From assembly GCF_030127105.1 (NCBI RefSeq), contig NZ_CP126161.1, positions 434,001 to 498,000 on the forward strand: DNA of 64,000 bases. Reading direction: 5' to 3'. Made by a program: the position numbers and the translations under genes. Under the pieces are notes generated by a model that saw only the letters and a program-made list of their open reading frames with translations, had not been told where the DNA came from and did not search any database. Position 1 is the stretch's first letter. The number at the start of each line of letters is the position of its first letter. Shown here one piece after another: positions 25,510 to 33,336 of the stretch. This DNA comes from Haloarcula pelagica. GTDB lineage: Archaea; Halobacteriota; Halobacteria; Halobacteriales; Haloarculaceae.

Positions 25510-28401
25510 ATGAGTAGCGGGGCCGGCGAGATCCGCGTGTTGCACGTGGACGACGAACAGGACTTCGGCGAGATCGTCGCCATGCATCTCGAACGGATCC
25601 ACGACGAGATCACCGTCACCCACGTCGGGTCGGCACAGGCTGGCCTCAATCGGCTCGAAGCGGAGTCGTTCGACTGTGTGGTCAGCGACCACGACATGCC
25701 CACCATGGACGGGCTGGAGTTCCTGCGCCGTGTCCGTACGGAGTACGCCGATCTGCCGTTCGTCCTGTTTACGGGCAAAGGCAACGAGGAGATCGCCAGC
25801 GACGCGATCTCGGCCGGCGTCACCGAATACCTCCAGAAAGATGTCGGGACCGACCAGTACACCGTGCTGGCGAACCGCATCGAGCGGGCGGTCAGCGAGC
25901 GGCGGGCGAAGACCGCGCTCGAAGAGTCCGAGCGGATGCTCTCGACGCTCATCTCGAACCTCCCGGGGATGGTCTACCGAGCGCGAAACGAGCCCGGGTG
26001 GCCGATGGAGTTCGTCAGCGACGGCGCGGACGACCTCGTCGGCTACGACGCCGACGCCATCGAGAACGGCGCGGTGTCGTGGGGGTCGGTCATCTGTGAC
26101 GACGAGAACGACCGGCTCTGGAATCAGGTCCAGACCTGTATCAGGGCCGGAGAGCCGTTCGAGGTGAGCTATCGTGTCACAACCGCGGAGGGCGACACAC
26201 GGTGGCTCTGGGAGCGCGGTCGGGTCGTCGACGAGCGAGGTGACGGGATCGAGGTCCTCGAAGGGTTCATCACCGACATCACCGCGCGGAAGCAACGCGA
26301 GCAGGAACTGGAACGCGAACGCGAGTTCACCGAGGACCTCATCGACGCCATCGACGACGCCTTCTACCTCATCGGGACCGACGGCCATCTCATCCGCTGG
26401 AACGACACGCTCGCGTCAGTGACCGGCTACAGCCATCAGGAGCTCTCGGGGATGCACGGCGCCGACTTACTGCCCGACGCGTACAACGACACGTTCGAGG
26501 ACGCACTCGATCCGGACAGCGACACGGACGAGAACGCCTTCCAGGCGCCGCTGCTGACGACCGACGGTCGTGAGATCCCCTACGAGTTCCGGGGCTCGAT
26601 CATCAAAGACCGGGACGGCGCGGTCGTCGGGATCGCCGGGATCGGCCGGGACATCACCGAGCGACGCGAACGTGAGCGGAAACTCGAACAGTACGAGACG
26701 CTGGTCGAGAACGTCGGCGATCCGATGTTCATTCTCGACGCCGACGGCCGGATCCGGACGGCAAACCGGGCGATGGCGGAGTACCTGAACGAGGATCGGG
26801 ACGACGTTGTCGGGAGCCTGGCACGGTCGTACATCCACGACGAGGACCACTCGGAGGGACTGGAACTGACGAAGGAACTGCTCGGGACGGGCGGGAAAGA
26901 CTGGGGGACCTACGAGATGCGGGTCACGACTGCCGACGGCGAGACGCGGGTAGCCGAGAACAACATGGCTGTCCTGACAGACGACGGGCAGTTCATCGGG
27001 ACTGTCGGCGTCGTCCGGGATATCACCGAGCGAAAGCGACGGCAGCGAAAGCTCAAACAGTACGAGACGCTGGTCGAGAACGTCGGTGACGCCATGTACG
27101 TCCTCGACGAGACCGGGACGATCCAGATGGTGAACGAAGCGATGGCGGATCACCTCGGGTACGACCGCGCGGAGATCACCGGTGCCGACCCGACGAAGTT
27201 CATGCCCGAATCGGATGTCAAACAGGGGACCGAGATCATCCAGTCGCTGCTCGACGACGACCGGATCTGGGAGACCTTCGAGATGGAGACGATCGACGCC
27301 GCGGGACAGCGGACGATCAACGAGGACAAGGTCGCGCCGCTGGTCGACGACGGCTCGTTCGCCGGCTCCGTCGGCGTCATCCGGGACATCTCCGACCGCA
27401 AGGAACGCGAACGGGAGCTCGAACGGTACGAGACGATCGTCCAGGCGGTCGGCGATCCGGTCTACACGCTCGACGACGACGGCGTGTTCACGTTCGTCAA
27501 CGACGCCATCGAACCCCTGACCGGCTATCCGCCCGAGGAGCTGATCGGCGAGCACATCGGCACGATCATGACGGCCGAGGACCTCCAGCGCGGCCAGGAG
27601 CGGATTCAGGACCTCCTGTCCGAACCGGAGCGCGACCACGCTACGCTGGAGATGGACGTGGTGACCCGCTGGGGCGAGCACGTCCCGTGTGAGAACAACA
27701 TCGCGCTCCTCCCGACGGAGGACGAGTCGTTCGCCGGGAGTGCGGGCGTCATCAGGAACGTGGCCGACCGCGTCGAGCGGGAACGACGGCTCTCGGAGTT
27801 CGCCAGCGTCGTCAGCCACGACCTCCGAAACCCGCTCAACGTCGTCCAGGGCCGGCTCTCGCTGGCAGTCGAGACCGGTGACCTCTCCCACCTCGACGAC
27901 GCGATCGACTCCGCCGACCGGATGGAACAGCTCATCGAGGAACTGCTCACGCTGGCTCGGGAGGGCGAGACGGTCGGAGAGACGAGCCCGGTCGAGATCG
28001 ATCCGGTCGCCCAGCAGGCCTGGGAAACCGTCGACGCCCCCCTCGCGTCGCTCTCGGTCACCGACTCGGCGACGATCGAGGCCGACGCGGCGCGGCTCCG
28101 GGAACTGCTGGGGAACCTGTTCCGCAACGCCCTCGAACACGGTTCCGACGGCGCGCTCGTCACTGTCGGTCCCCTGGACGGGGCCGAGGGGTTCTACGTC
28201 GCGGACGACGGCCCCGGCGTGCCCGAGTCGGAGCGCGAGCAGGTGTTCGAGCGCGGCTACACGACGAGTTCCAGGGGGACCGGCTTCGGGCTAACGATCG
28301 TCGAGGACATCGCACACGCTCACGGCTGGAGCGTCGCGCTCACCGAGAGCGAGGCCGGCGGCGCGCGGTTCGAGTTCACGACGACCCCGGACGACCGCTG
28401 A
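25510..28401 (+). CDS. Hybrid sensor: receiver, multiple PAS domains, histidine kinase
   Basis: 963 residues, soluble. A receiver domain (1-~125; phospho-acceptor D60 in VVSDHDMP, preceded by HVDDEQ) is followed by about five PAS/PAC units between ~140 and 755, each ending in a VRDITER-type PAC strand. Next come HisKA with H770 (SVVSHDLRNPLN) and an HATPase domain (NLFRNALEHG, VADDGPGVPESER, GTGFGLTIVED). There are no membrane segments, so signals are cytoplasmic (redox, light or small molecules). The PAS units from ~390 to 640 are near-repeats of each other. A TATA-like ggatttataatg lies ~28 nt upstream of ATG 25510, consistent with leaderless transcription. Confidence 0.94.
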   Translation: MSSGAGEIRVLHVDDEQDFGEIVAMHLERIHDEITVTHVGSAQAGLNRLEAESFDCVVSDHDMPTMDGLEFLRRVRTEYADLPFVLFTGKGNEEIASDAISAGVTEYLQKDVGTDQYTVLANRIERAVSERRAKTALEESERMLSTLISNLPGMVYRARNEPGWPMEFVSDGADDLVGYDADAIENGAVSWGSVICDDENDRLWNQVQTCIRAGEPFEVSYRVTTAEGDTRWLWERGRVVDERGDGIEVLEGFITDITARKQREQELEREREFTEDLIDAIDDAFYLIGTDGHLIRWNDTLASVTGYSHQELSGMHGADLLPDAYNDTFEDALDPDSDTDENAFQAPLLTTDGREIPYEFRGSIIKDRDGAVVGIAGIGRDITERRERERKLEQYETLVENVGDPMFILDADGRIRTANRAMAEYLNEDRDDVVGSLARSYIHDEDHSEGLELTKELLGTGGKDWGTYEMRVTTADGETRVAENNMAVLTDDGQFIGTVGVVRDITERKRRQRKLKQYETLVENVGDAMYVLDETGTIQMVNEAMADHLGYDRAEITGADPTKFMPESDVKQGTEIIQSLLDDDRIWETFEMETIDAAGQRTINEDKVAPLVDDGSFAGSVGVIRDISDRKERERELERYETIVQAVGDPVYTLDDDGVFTFVNDAIEPLTGYPPEELIGEHIGTIMTAEDLQRGQERIQDLLSEPERDHATLEMDVVTRWGEHVPCENNIALLPTEDESFAGSAGVIRNVADRVERERRLSEFASVVSHDLRNPLNVVQGRLSLAVETGDLSHLDDAIDSADRMEQLIEELLTLAREGETVGETSPVEIDPVAQQAWETVDAPLASLSVTDSATIEADAARLRELLGNLFRNALEHGSDGALVTVGPLDGAEGFYVADDGPGVPESEREQVFERGYTTSSRGTGFGLTIVEDIAHAHGWSVALTESEAGGARFEFTTTPDDR

Positions 28402-29038
28402 CGTGGCGGTAGGCCGGCCCGGCCACCAGCAGCACCGCCAGCACGCCCCCGAGGACCAGAACGTGTGGGAGCGCGTCGATCGAGAGCCCGGTGAGCGCGA
28501 GCGACCGCATCGACGCGCCGGCGATCACCTCGACGACGACCCAGGGAATCTCGCCCAGGAACGTCCCGACGACGAACGCGCGGCTCGACACGCCGGCAAA
28601 GCCCGCGCCGTAGGAAACCGGGTCCGCCGGAACCGGGGAGAGTCGAGCCGCCAGGACGCCTCTGGTTTCGCCAGTCACCTCGATTATCTGTCGGCCGGAA
28701 TCGCCGAGCCAGCCGAACATGCCGCCCTGTTCGCCGGCCTCCAGCGCGAAGCGGTACGGGATGAGACAGGTGACGAGTGCGCCCATCAGCGCCACTGGGA
28801 TGCCGTACTCGATGCCCAGAACGAAGCCGACGAACGCCGACAGCGGCATCGTCGGCCACGCGAACAGCGGGCGGATCAGATACAGACCGACGATCACGCC
28901 CGCGAGGTAGACCGGGTGGTCCGCCAGGTGCATCACCTCGGCGACGACCCGGGCGGGCGAGAGCACCAGCGTCGCCAGCGCGACCACCGCCACCAGTCCG
29001 GCACTCCCGACCAGTTGTCGCCGCGCGAGACGATCCAT
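28376..29038 (-). CDS. TVP38/TMEM64 (VTT) family membrane protein
   Basis: 220 residues with about six hydrophobic segments. The VTT/SNARE-associated domain is visible: PLSAFVGFVLGIEYGIPVAL, then TRGVLAARLSPVPADPVSYG and GVSSRAFVVGTFLGEIPWVV. Family members are DedA-related and thought to act in lipid or ion movement. Its 3' end overlaps that of the convergent sensor kinase gene by 26 nt. ATG at 29038. Confidence 0.9.
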   Translation of the reverse strand: MDRLARRQLVGSAGLVAVVALATLVLSPARVVAEVMHLADHPVYLAGVIVGLYLIRPLFAWPTMPLSAFVGFVLGIEYGIPVALMGALVTCLIPYRFALEAGEQGGMFGWLGDSGRQIIEVTGETRGVLAARLSPVPADPVSYGAGFAGVSSRAFVVGTFLGEIPWVVVEVIAGASMRSLALTGLSIDALPHVLVLGGVLAVLLVAGPAYRHVSGRPGSS

Positions 29039-29113
29039 CTACTCTCTGTACTGATTGGGATCGGCAAACCTCTTGTGGTAAGGATTAACCGCTCGCCGCT
29101 CCCACGGGCGGAC

Positions 29114-29485
29114 GTGCCAGCCGACGACGGGGACCCCGTCGAACTCGGGGTCGAACTGCTCGCACACCTCGAAGACGCGGAGCTGTCGGTCGCGGACGCC
29201 ATCGACCGTATCGAGACGGTGACGACGAACCCACAGCTCCAGCGAGAGATCCTCGACACGGCGGTGATGCGCGAGATCGTCGACCGCGAGGGCGGGCTCG
29301 TCCGCCCGCGATCGCAGGGAACCTACGTGAACTTCGACGCCGACGTGGTCGTCCGGGAGGGATCGTTCTCGTGTGAACGCTGCGGTGCGTCGATCGGTAC
29401 CGGCCACTTCGTGCAGTTCGACGGGGGCGAACTCGGCCCGTTCGGCTCGACGTGTATCAGGAAGGTCCTGGGCCGCGAGGGGTAG
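29114..29485 (+). CDS. DUF5830-like protein with C-terminal zinc-ribbon
   Basis: 123 residues, GTG start at 29114 (VPADDGDPVELGVELLAHLE). A helical N-terminal half (DAIDRIETVTTNPQLQREIL) is followed by GLVRPRSQGTYVNF and a Cys-containing C-terminus: FSCERCGASIGTGHF, then GPFGSTCIRKV, giving three or four possible metal ligands. This matches my recollection of the haloarchaeal DUF5830 family. A TATA-like ggtaaggatt lies ~40 nt upstream. Stop at 29483-29485 adjoins the convergent gene at 29486. Confidence 0.78.
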   Translation: MPADDGDPVELGVELLAHLEDAELSVADAIDRIETVTTNPQLQREILDTAVMREIVDREGGLVRPRSQGTYVNFDADVVVREGSFSCERCGASIGTGHFVQFDGGELGPFGSTCIRKVLGREG

Positions 29486-30418
29486 TCAGCGGCCCTGTCG
29501 GAGCTCGGCGATGAGCTGTTTGATGACCTTCTCCTGGCGCTGGAGCTGTTCGTTTTGCTGCTCGACGAGTTCGGTCAGTTCCTCGACCTGTGACTCCAGT
29601 GCGGCGAGGTCCCCGTCGACCGCGGGCCCGGACCCGAGGTCCGGTTCGGCCGTCTCCCAGCCGTCGTCGGTGTCTGCCGTCGGTCCCTCGGGCTCCTGTT
29701 CGCTGTCATCGTCGTCGCTCACCAGTGGGTCGATCCCGGCGTCGAGCCCCAGCCCCGACGCGTCCGGCGCCGGTTCCTCGTCGTCACCGACCGCGTCGTT
29801 GAGCGCCTCAAGCGACGACACGTCGTGGTAGGCAAACAGCGCCTGCTGGAGCGTGCGCCGCAGCGACGGGGCCTTGTCCGAGGGCGCCTTGATCCGCTCG
29901 GGGCGGCCGTCGACCGAGAGGACGATCGCGGTCGCGACGCTGCCCTCCTCGAACTCCAGGCCGGTCACGTCCCCGAAGGCGAACTGCTCGAAGTCGCCGT
30001 CCCAGGTGACGCTGCCGACGTGTTTGAGCAGTTGTTCGGAGGTGACCACGAGCGTGAGTTCGCTGAACCGGAACACGCCCGCGACCGTCTCGCCCTCGTC
30101 GAGGACGCCAGTGGCTCTGAGTGAACTCTCCAGTAGCTGTTCGAGCACGGCGTCGCTGCGCTTGACCGGGACCGAGAGTTCGCGTTTCGTGTCGACGTAG
30201 GCCAGCGAGAACGTTGCTTTCCGGCGTCCTTCCGAGACGGAGAGCCGCTCGAACTCGTGGGGGAACACCTCGACCCCCTCGTCGCTCAACAACCCCTCGC
30301 CTCGGTAGACGAGCGTCCGGGACGGCGTGAAACAGACCATGTCCTCGTCGCCGAGGGCAACGCCGGCCTGGACCTCCTCGTCCCCGAGTTCTCCCCGGAC
30401 GAGGTCTGGTATCTCCAT
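29486..30418 (-). CDS. PH-like/DUF7115-like protein with C-terminal coiled coil
   Basis: 310 residues. Residues ~1-205 form two similar beta-rich repeats (CFTPSRTLVYRGEGLLSDEG and LVVTSEQLLKHVGSVTWDGD), the pattern of haloarchaeal PH-like domains. An acidic, disordered linker follows (~210-265). The last ~45 residues are a coiled coil (LESQVEELTELVEQQNEQLQ) suited to oligomerisation. Family naming (DUF7115) is from memory. It starts at ATG 30418, 113 nt from and divergent to tRNA-Met. Confidence 0.8.
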   Translation of the reverse strand: MEIPDLVRGELGDEEVQAGVALGDEDMVCFTPSRTLVYRGEGLLSDEGVEVFPHEFERLSVSEGRRKATFSLAYVDTKRELSVPVKRSDAVLEQLLESSLRATGVLDEGETVAGVFRFSELTLVVTSEQLLKHVGSVTWDGDFEQFAFGDVTGLEFEEGSVATAIVLSVDGRPERIKAPSDKAPSLRRTLQQALFAYHDVSSLEALNDAVGDDEEPAPDASGLGLDAGIDPLVSDDDDSEQEPEGPTADTDDGWETAEPDLGSGPAVDGDLAALESQVEELTELVEQQNEQLQRQEKVIKQLIAELRQGR

Positions 30419-30530
30419 GGTCAGTACGTGCCAGTCCGGTGGCTTAAATCCGCGGGTGAGAGTGATCCACAGGACCGGCGGAGATGGGAACCTTCAAGAC
30501 GGAAAGCGGCCAAGCCTGGATTGCACCCGA

Positions 30531-30673
30531 GCCCGGGTGGCTTAGCTGGACATAGCGCCGCACTCATAGGGTCTTTCGACTCATGCGGTACCAACCGGCA
30601 TGACCCAGGGGTGCTCGTCACACCCCGGACCTGGGCCATGCGGAGATCGAGGGTTCGGAGCCCTCCCCGGGCA
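30531..30673 (+). tRNA. tRNA-Met (CAT), with intron at 30569-30637
   Basis: Exons 30531-30568 and 30638-30673 make a 74-nt cloverleaf: acceptor GCCCGGG/CCCGGGC, D stem GCU/AGC, anticodon stem CCGCA/UGCGG with CAU, and T arm GAGGG-UUCGGAG-CCCUC, discriminator A, no CCA. The intron starts after position 37, the canonical archaeal site, and is 69 nt long; it can fold into the bulge-helix-bulge recognised by the splicing endonuclease. Haloarchaeal elongator tRNA-Met is known to carry an intron here, which favours elongator over initiator. Confidence 0.92.
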
Positions 30674-30741
30674 CTTCTACAAAACTTCACATACCCACCG
30701 GACAGCGGCCAGCCTTGCCGTCAATCGCGGGGGTATCTTGC

Positions 30742-30985
30742 GTGACGATTAGCCGGTCTGAACTCCGGCGCCGGAAGAACACCGCCCCGGTGCCGACGAA
30801 GCCCCACGAACGGCGCTGTCCGGCCTGTCACGTCCGTCTTTCTGTGTCGCCGGCGCACGGCCTCGAATACGGCCACAAACGCGACTGTGACCGTCGTCCC
30901 GAGCACCTCGACGCCCCATCGACCCGGACGGCAGAGCGGCACCCGATCCCGTCTTCCAAGGAGGTGGCCGATGCAGCGGGAGTTC
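30742..30985 (+). CDS. Zinc-finger-like ORF, 3' end uncertain
   Basis: From GTG 30742 the frame encodes VTISRSELRRRKNTAPVPTK and then a Cys/His cluster (RRCPACHVRLSVSPAHGLEY, GHKRDCDRRPE) with GC-rich third positions, so it looks genuinely coding up to about 30975. Beyond that the frame stays open to 31194 but codon use turns random while another frame becomes coding. Either this gene is frameshifted into the next one, or it overlaps it. The end given is where coding character fades, not a stop codon. Confidence 0.45.
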
Positions 30986-31135
30986 GTCTCATGGAACGTG
31001 TGGATCACCCCGAAGCCCGAGGACGCGCCGAAGTCCCGTCCGAGTCGGCGGCGATATCTTCGGCACCTGGGCCGGTACGACCTCATCGAAACCGAGGGGA
31101 TCGGGTCCGCGACCGTCTACCGGTCACTGCCCTGA
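30971..31135 (+). CDS. Small basic protein overlapping the upstream ORF
   Basis: 54 residues from ATG 30971 to TGA 31135: MQREFVSWNVWITPKPEDAP, then SRRRYLRHLGRYDLIETEGI and SATVYRSLP. The C-terminal half has the helix-strand look of a small winged helix (YLRHLGRYDLIETEGIGSA). A strong Shine-Dalgarno GGAGGTG at 30960-30966, rare among leaderless haloarchaeal genes, stands at ideal spacing from the ATG and supports this start and a coupled upstream cistron. Function unknown. Confidence 0.6.
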   Translation: MQREFVSWNVWITPKPEDAPKSRPSRRRYLRHLGRYDLIETEGIGSATVYRSLP

Positions 31136-31253
31136 CTGGCCTGGGGGTATCCTCCCGGTTCGCTCTTCTCAGTTGCGGCCGCAAGCAGGCCTAATAGCGG
31201 CCGTAACTGAAGCAACCAAAGAATATTTTATCAAAGTGACTATACCGAGGGTT

Positions 31254-32141
31254 GTGATAGATCTCGCGAATATTCTGAAGTCGATATTGCTGTTCCATAT
31301 GCTCCCGTTTGGATTCATTGTTGCCGGAATCAAGACGGACCTCCCTGTCGGCGTGAAAGCCTACTTTTTCGGACAGGTCGTTGTGGCCGGACTCATCCTC
31401 GATATGATTTTTTCCTCGGTGACCTCGATCACGGGTGCTGTCGGTGCGTTTCTGGCACTCGCTCACGAGGCGCTTATGCTGCTTTTTGTCGTGGTATGCG
31501 GGGTCGTGTTCTGGGCACGCTTTGAATTCGTCTCGGCCCGGGAGCAAAGCTCCACGACGGGCGGCTCGCTCACCGACGGTCTCGACACAGATCGGTTCTA
31601 TCGCAGTTCTCGATCCGATTTCAACCGTCTCGTTCGTGTTCGTGGTGAGGTAATCATCGGGCTGTTTATCTGCTCGCTCATCTTGGCCCGGGTCGTAGCG
31701 ATTACGTTCCCAACGCTTCCCTCCTCGGGGGCGTCTCTGCTCTCGACGCCGGAGGTGTCGGTGTACTGGTCGGGGTTGTTCGGCGATGACTACAAACTCG
31801 TTGTGCAGCTGATCAAAGTCGTTCGGCTGGATCTGTACCTCGTCGTCGGGCTTATCGGGGTTCTGGCGATGTTTCCATTCGGGAACGGGATCTCGCCCAA
31901 GCGGATGAAATACAGCTATCTCGTCACGGGAACACTCGCACAGATCGTGATTCTGCCAGCCGTCCTGCTTGCCGTGTTCGGGCTCTCGGTTTTCGGCGTG
32001 ACCATCATCTCGCCGAACGCACCGGCCGATCTGGTGGGGAACTTCTCGGCGCTCGCGGCCCCGATCTTCCTCCTGTTGCTGGTCGGTGGTGCAGTGACGA
32101 GAGAGTTCCTGCGGAAAGCGGAGCACACGTATGGTTCTTGA
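31254..32141 (+). CDS. Multi-pass membrane protein of unknown family, cassette gene 1
   Basis: 295 residues with about seven to eight hydrophobic segments and a polar loop near residues 95-135 (SSTTGGSLTDGLDTDRFYRS). The GTG at 31254 (VIDLANILKSILLFHMLPFG) fits a leaderless transcript, because an AT-rich box gaatattttatc is centred ~26 nt upstream; earlier starts would lie before that box. Base composition is clearly less GC-rich than the surroundings, with codons such as ata and ttt, suggesting transfer. It overlaps the next membrane gene by 11 nt. Confidence 0.8.
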   Translation: MIDLANILKSILLFHMLPFGFIVAGIKTDLPVGVKAYFFGQVVVAGLILDMIFSSVTSITGAVGAFLALAHEALMLLFVVVCGVVFWARFEFVSAREQSSTTGGSLTDGLDTDRFYRSSRSDFNRLVRVRGEVIIGLFICSLILARVVAITFPTLPSSGASLLSTPEVSVYWSGLFGDDYKLVVQLIKVVRLDLYLVVGLIGVLAMFPFGNGISPKRMKYSYLVTGTLAQIVILPAVLLAVFGLSVFGVTIISPNAPADLVGNFSALAAPIFLLLLVGGAVTREFLRKAEHTYGS

Positions 32142-32883
32142 GTGGGCTATCGAGTTCCTGCCAGGGTGGCTCGGACCGACGGTGATCGTCATCGGACTGT
32201 TCGTCTGTTCCATCGGACTGCTCCGGAGCGGGCTCGATCAGTTGTTTATCGGTGTGGAGTCGAACTTCGAGTACATCGTGCCGGCGCTGGCTGGGCTCGT
32301 CTACGTCTGGGCGGTGACTAACGTCCTGGCGTTGCCGGGCTTCGTCATCCGACATCCCACGACCTTTGCCGTGCTCTTCGCGTTCGGTGCCAAGTGGATC
32401 GAGGGCGTCGCGGCCGTCATCATCTTCCCCAAGTTGGCGTACATCGCGACCAATTTTTCCGAGGTCTGGGAAACGAAGTCCACGCCGAGCCAGACGACCC
32501 TGACACAGAAGCTCGTCCGACGGCTGATTCTGTTTCTCTTCGCGATACTTGCCTTCTATGCGTTCGTCGGAGCCTTGTTGTTCGTCAACGGCATCTCGAT
32601 TCCTGGCGGCCAGCTCTTGGTCGTCGTCTGGACAGTGTTGACGTTCCTTATCTCGCTGCTCGGCCTGTTCTGGAAGGTCTCGTCGATCGACCTGCCGGCG
32701 TACCTGCTCTATGGCACGGTGCTCATTCTGAGCGGTGCCGAAGTCGTCAATCTCTCGTCTATCGGCGGCGACATCACCGTCTATCTCGCTGGTGGGATCG
32801 GGTACACGCTCGGGTACGTGACACTGCTCCTCCTGTTAGTGGTTCCCAACGAGACCCTCACTACCAGTCCGACAGGCCGGTAG
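32131..32883 (+). CDS. Multi-pass membrane protein of unknown family, cassette gene 2
   Basis: 250 residues, about seven hydrophobic segments (GPTVIVIGLFVCSIGLL at the N-terminus, YVTLLLLLVVPNE at the C-terminus) with short loops and one charged loop near WETKSTPSQTTLTQKL. ATG 32131 lies inside the end of the preceding membrane gene, so the two are co-translated and may form a two-subunit complex. No motif links either to a known transporter. The 208 nt that follow (32884-33091) hold nothing I can identify. Confidence 0.82.
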   Translation: MVLEWAIEFLPGWLGPTVIVIGLFVCSIGLLRSGLDQLFIGVESNFEYIVPALAGLVYVWAVTNVLALPGFVIRHPTTFAVLFAFGAKWIEGVAAVIIFPKLAYIATNFSEVWETKSTPSQTTLTQKLVRRLILFLFAILAFYAFVGALLFVNGISIPGGQLLVVVWTVLTFLISLLGLFWKVSSIDLPAYLLYGTVLILSGAEVVNLSSIGGDITVYLAGGIGYTLGYVTLLLLLVVPNETLTTSPTGR

Positions 32884-33091
32884 TCCGGCTCGATCTCAGC
32901 TCGTATCCGGACACCCGGAAGCATTTCCTGCTCCCGGTCACGCCCGTAACCGCTAGACGGCACCGACACACGCCTCGCGTGTTCTGTGACTGTCGACTAT
33001 GCTGGCCTGTGCCACGGGCCGACGGCGAGACGAATCATGGCGCTACTGCGCAGGCACGCACGGCGCGCCCCGCGCGGTATCGCCGGCTGTG

Positions 33092-33214
33092 TTAGTCGAT
33101 CGCGACGTGTTCGTGACACACTGGGCAGACCTGCCCATCGCTGCGCTGCTGAAGGTCTGACTGTGCTCCCGTCCATCCACAACTGGGGCACTGCACTGGG
33201 GTAGTTCCGGACAC
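33092..33214 (-). CDS. Zinc-ribbon micro-protein, 40 residues
   Basis: GTG 33214 to TAA 33092 encodes VSGTTPVQCPSCGWTGAQSD then LQQRSDGQVCPVCHEHVAID. Two CPxC knuckles (C9/C12 and C30/C33) define a rubredoxin-like zinc ribbon, a frequent form of haloarchaeal micro-protein. A T-run/TATA-like ttttttaca lies ~30 nt upstream on the same strand (33241-33249), which fits a leaderless start at this GTG. It stands alone between the membrane cassette and a sensor kinase. Confidence 0.7.
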   Translation of the reverse strand: MSGTTPVQCPSCGWTGAQSDLQQRSDGQVCPVCHEHVAID

Positions 33215-33336
33215 GGAACGCTAGGATCAATCGACGCTGTGTAAAAAAGCGTGGTGCCTGGACCGAGCAGTTCACGCGGTCGCCGGACCAGCTCGGTACG
33301 ACCGGCCACCGTCGGGTCGCTCACTGTCCGACATCC

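Noticed and set aside
30649-30673. tRNA-Met 3' end as attachment site with a second copy downstream
   Set aside because: I could not find a matching duplicate or an integrase; only short GC-rich resemblance such as gggccccggg near 35038.
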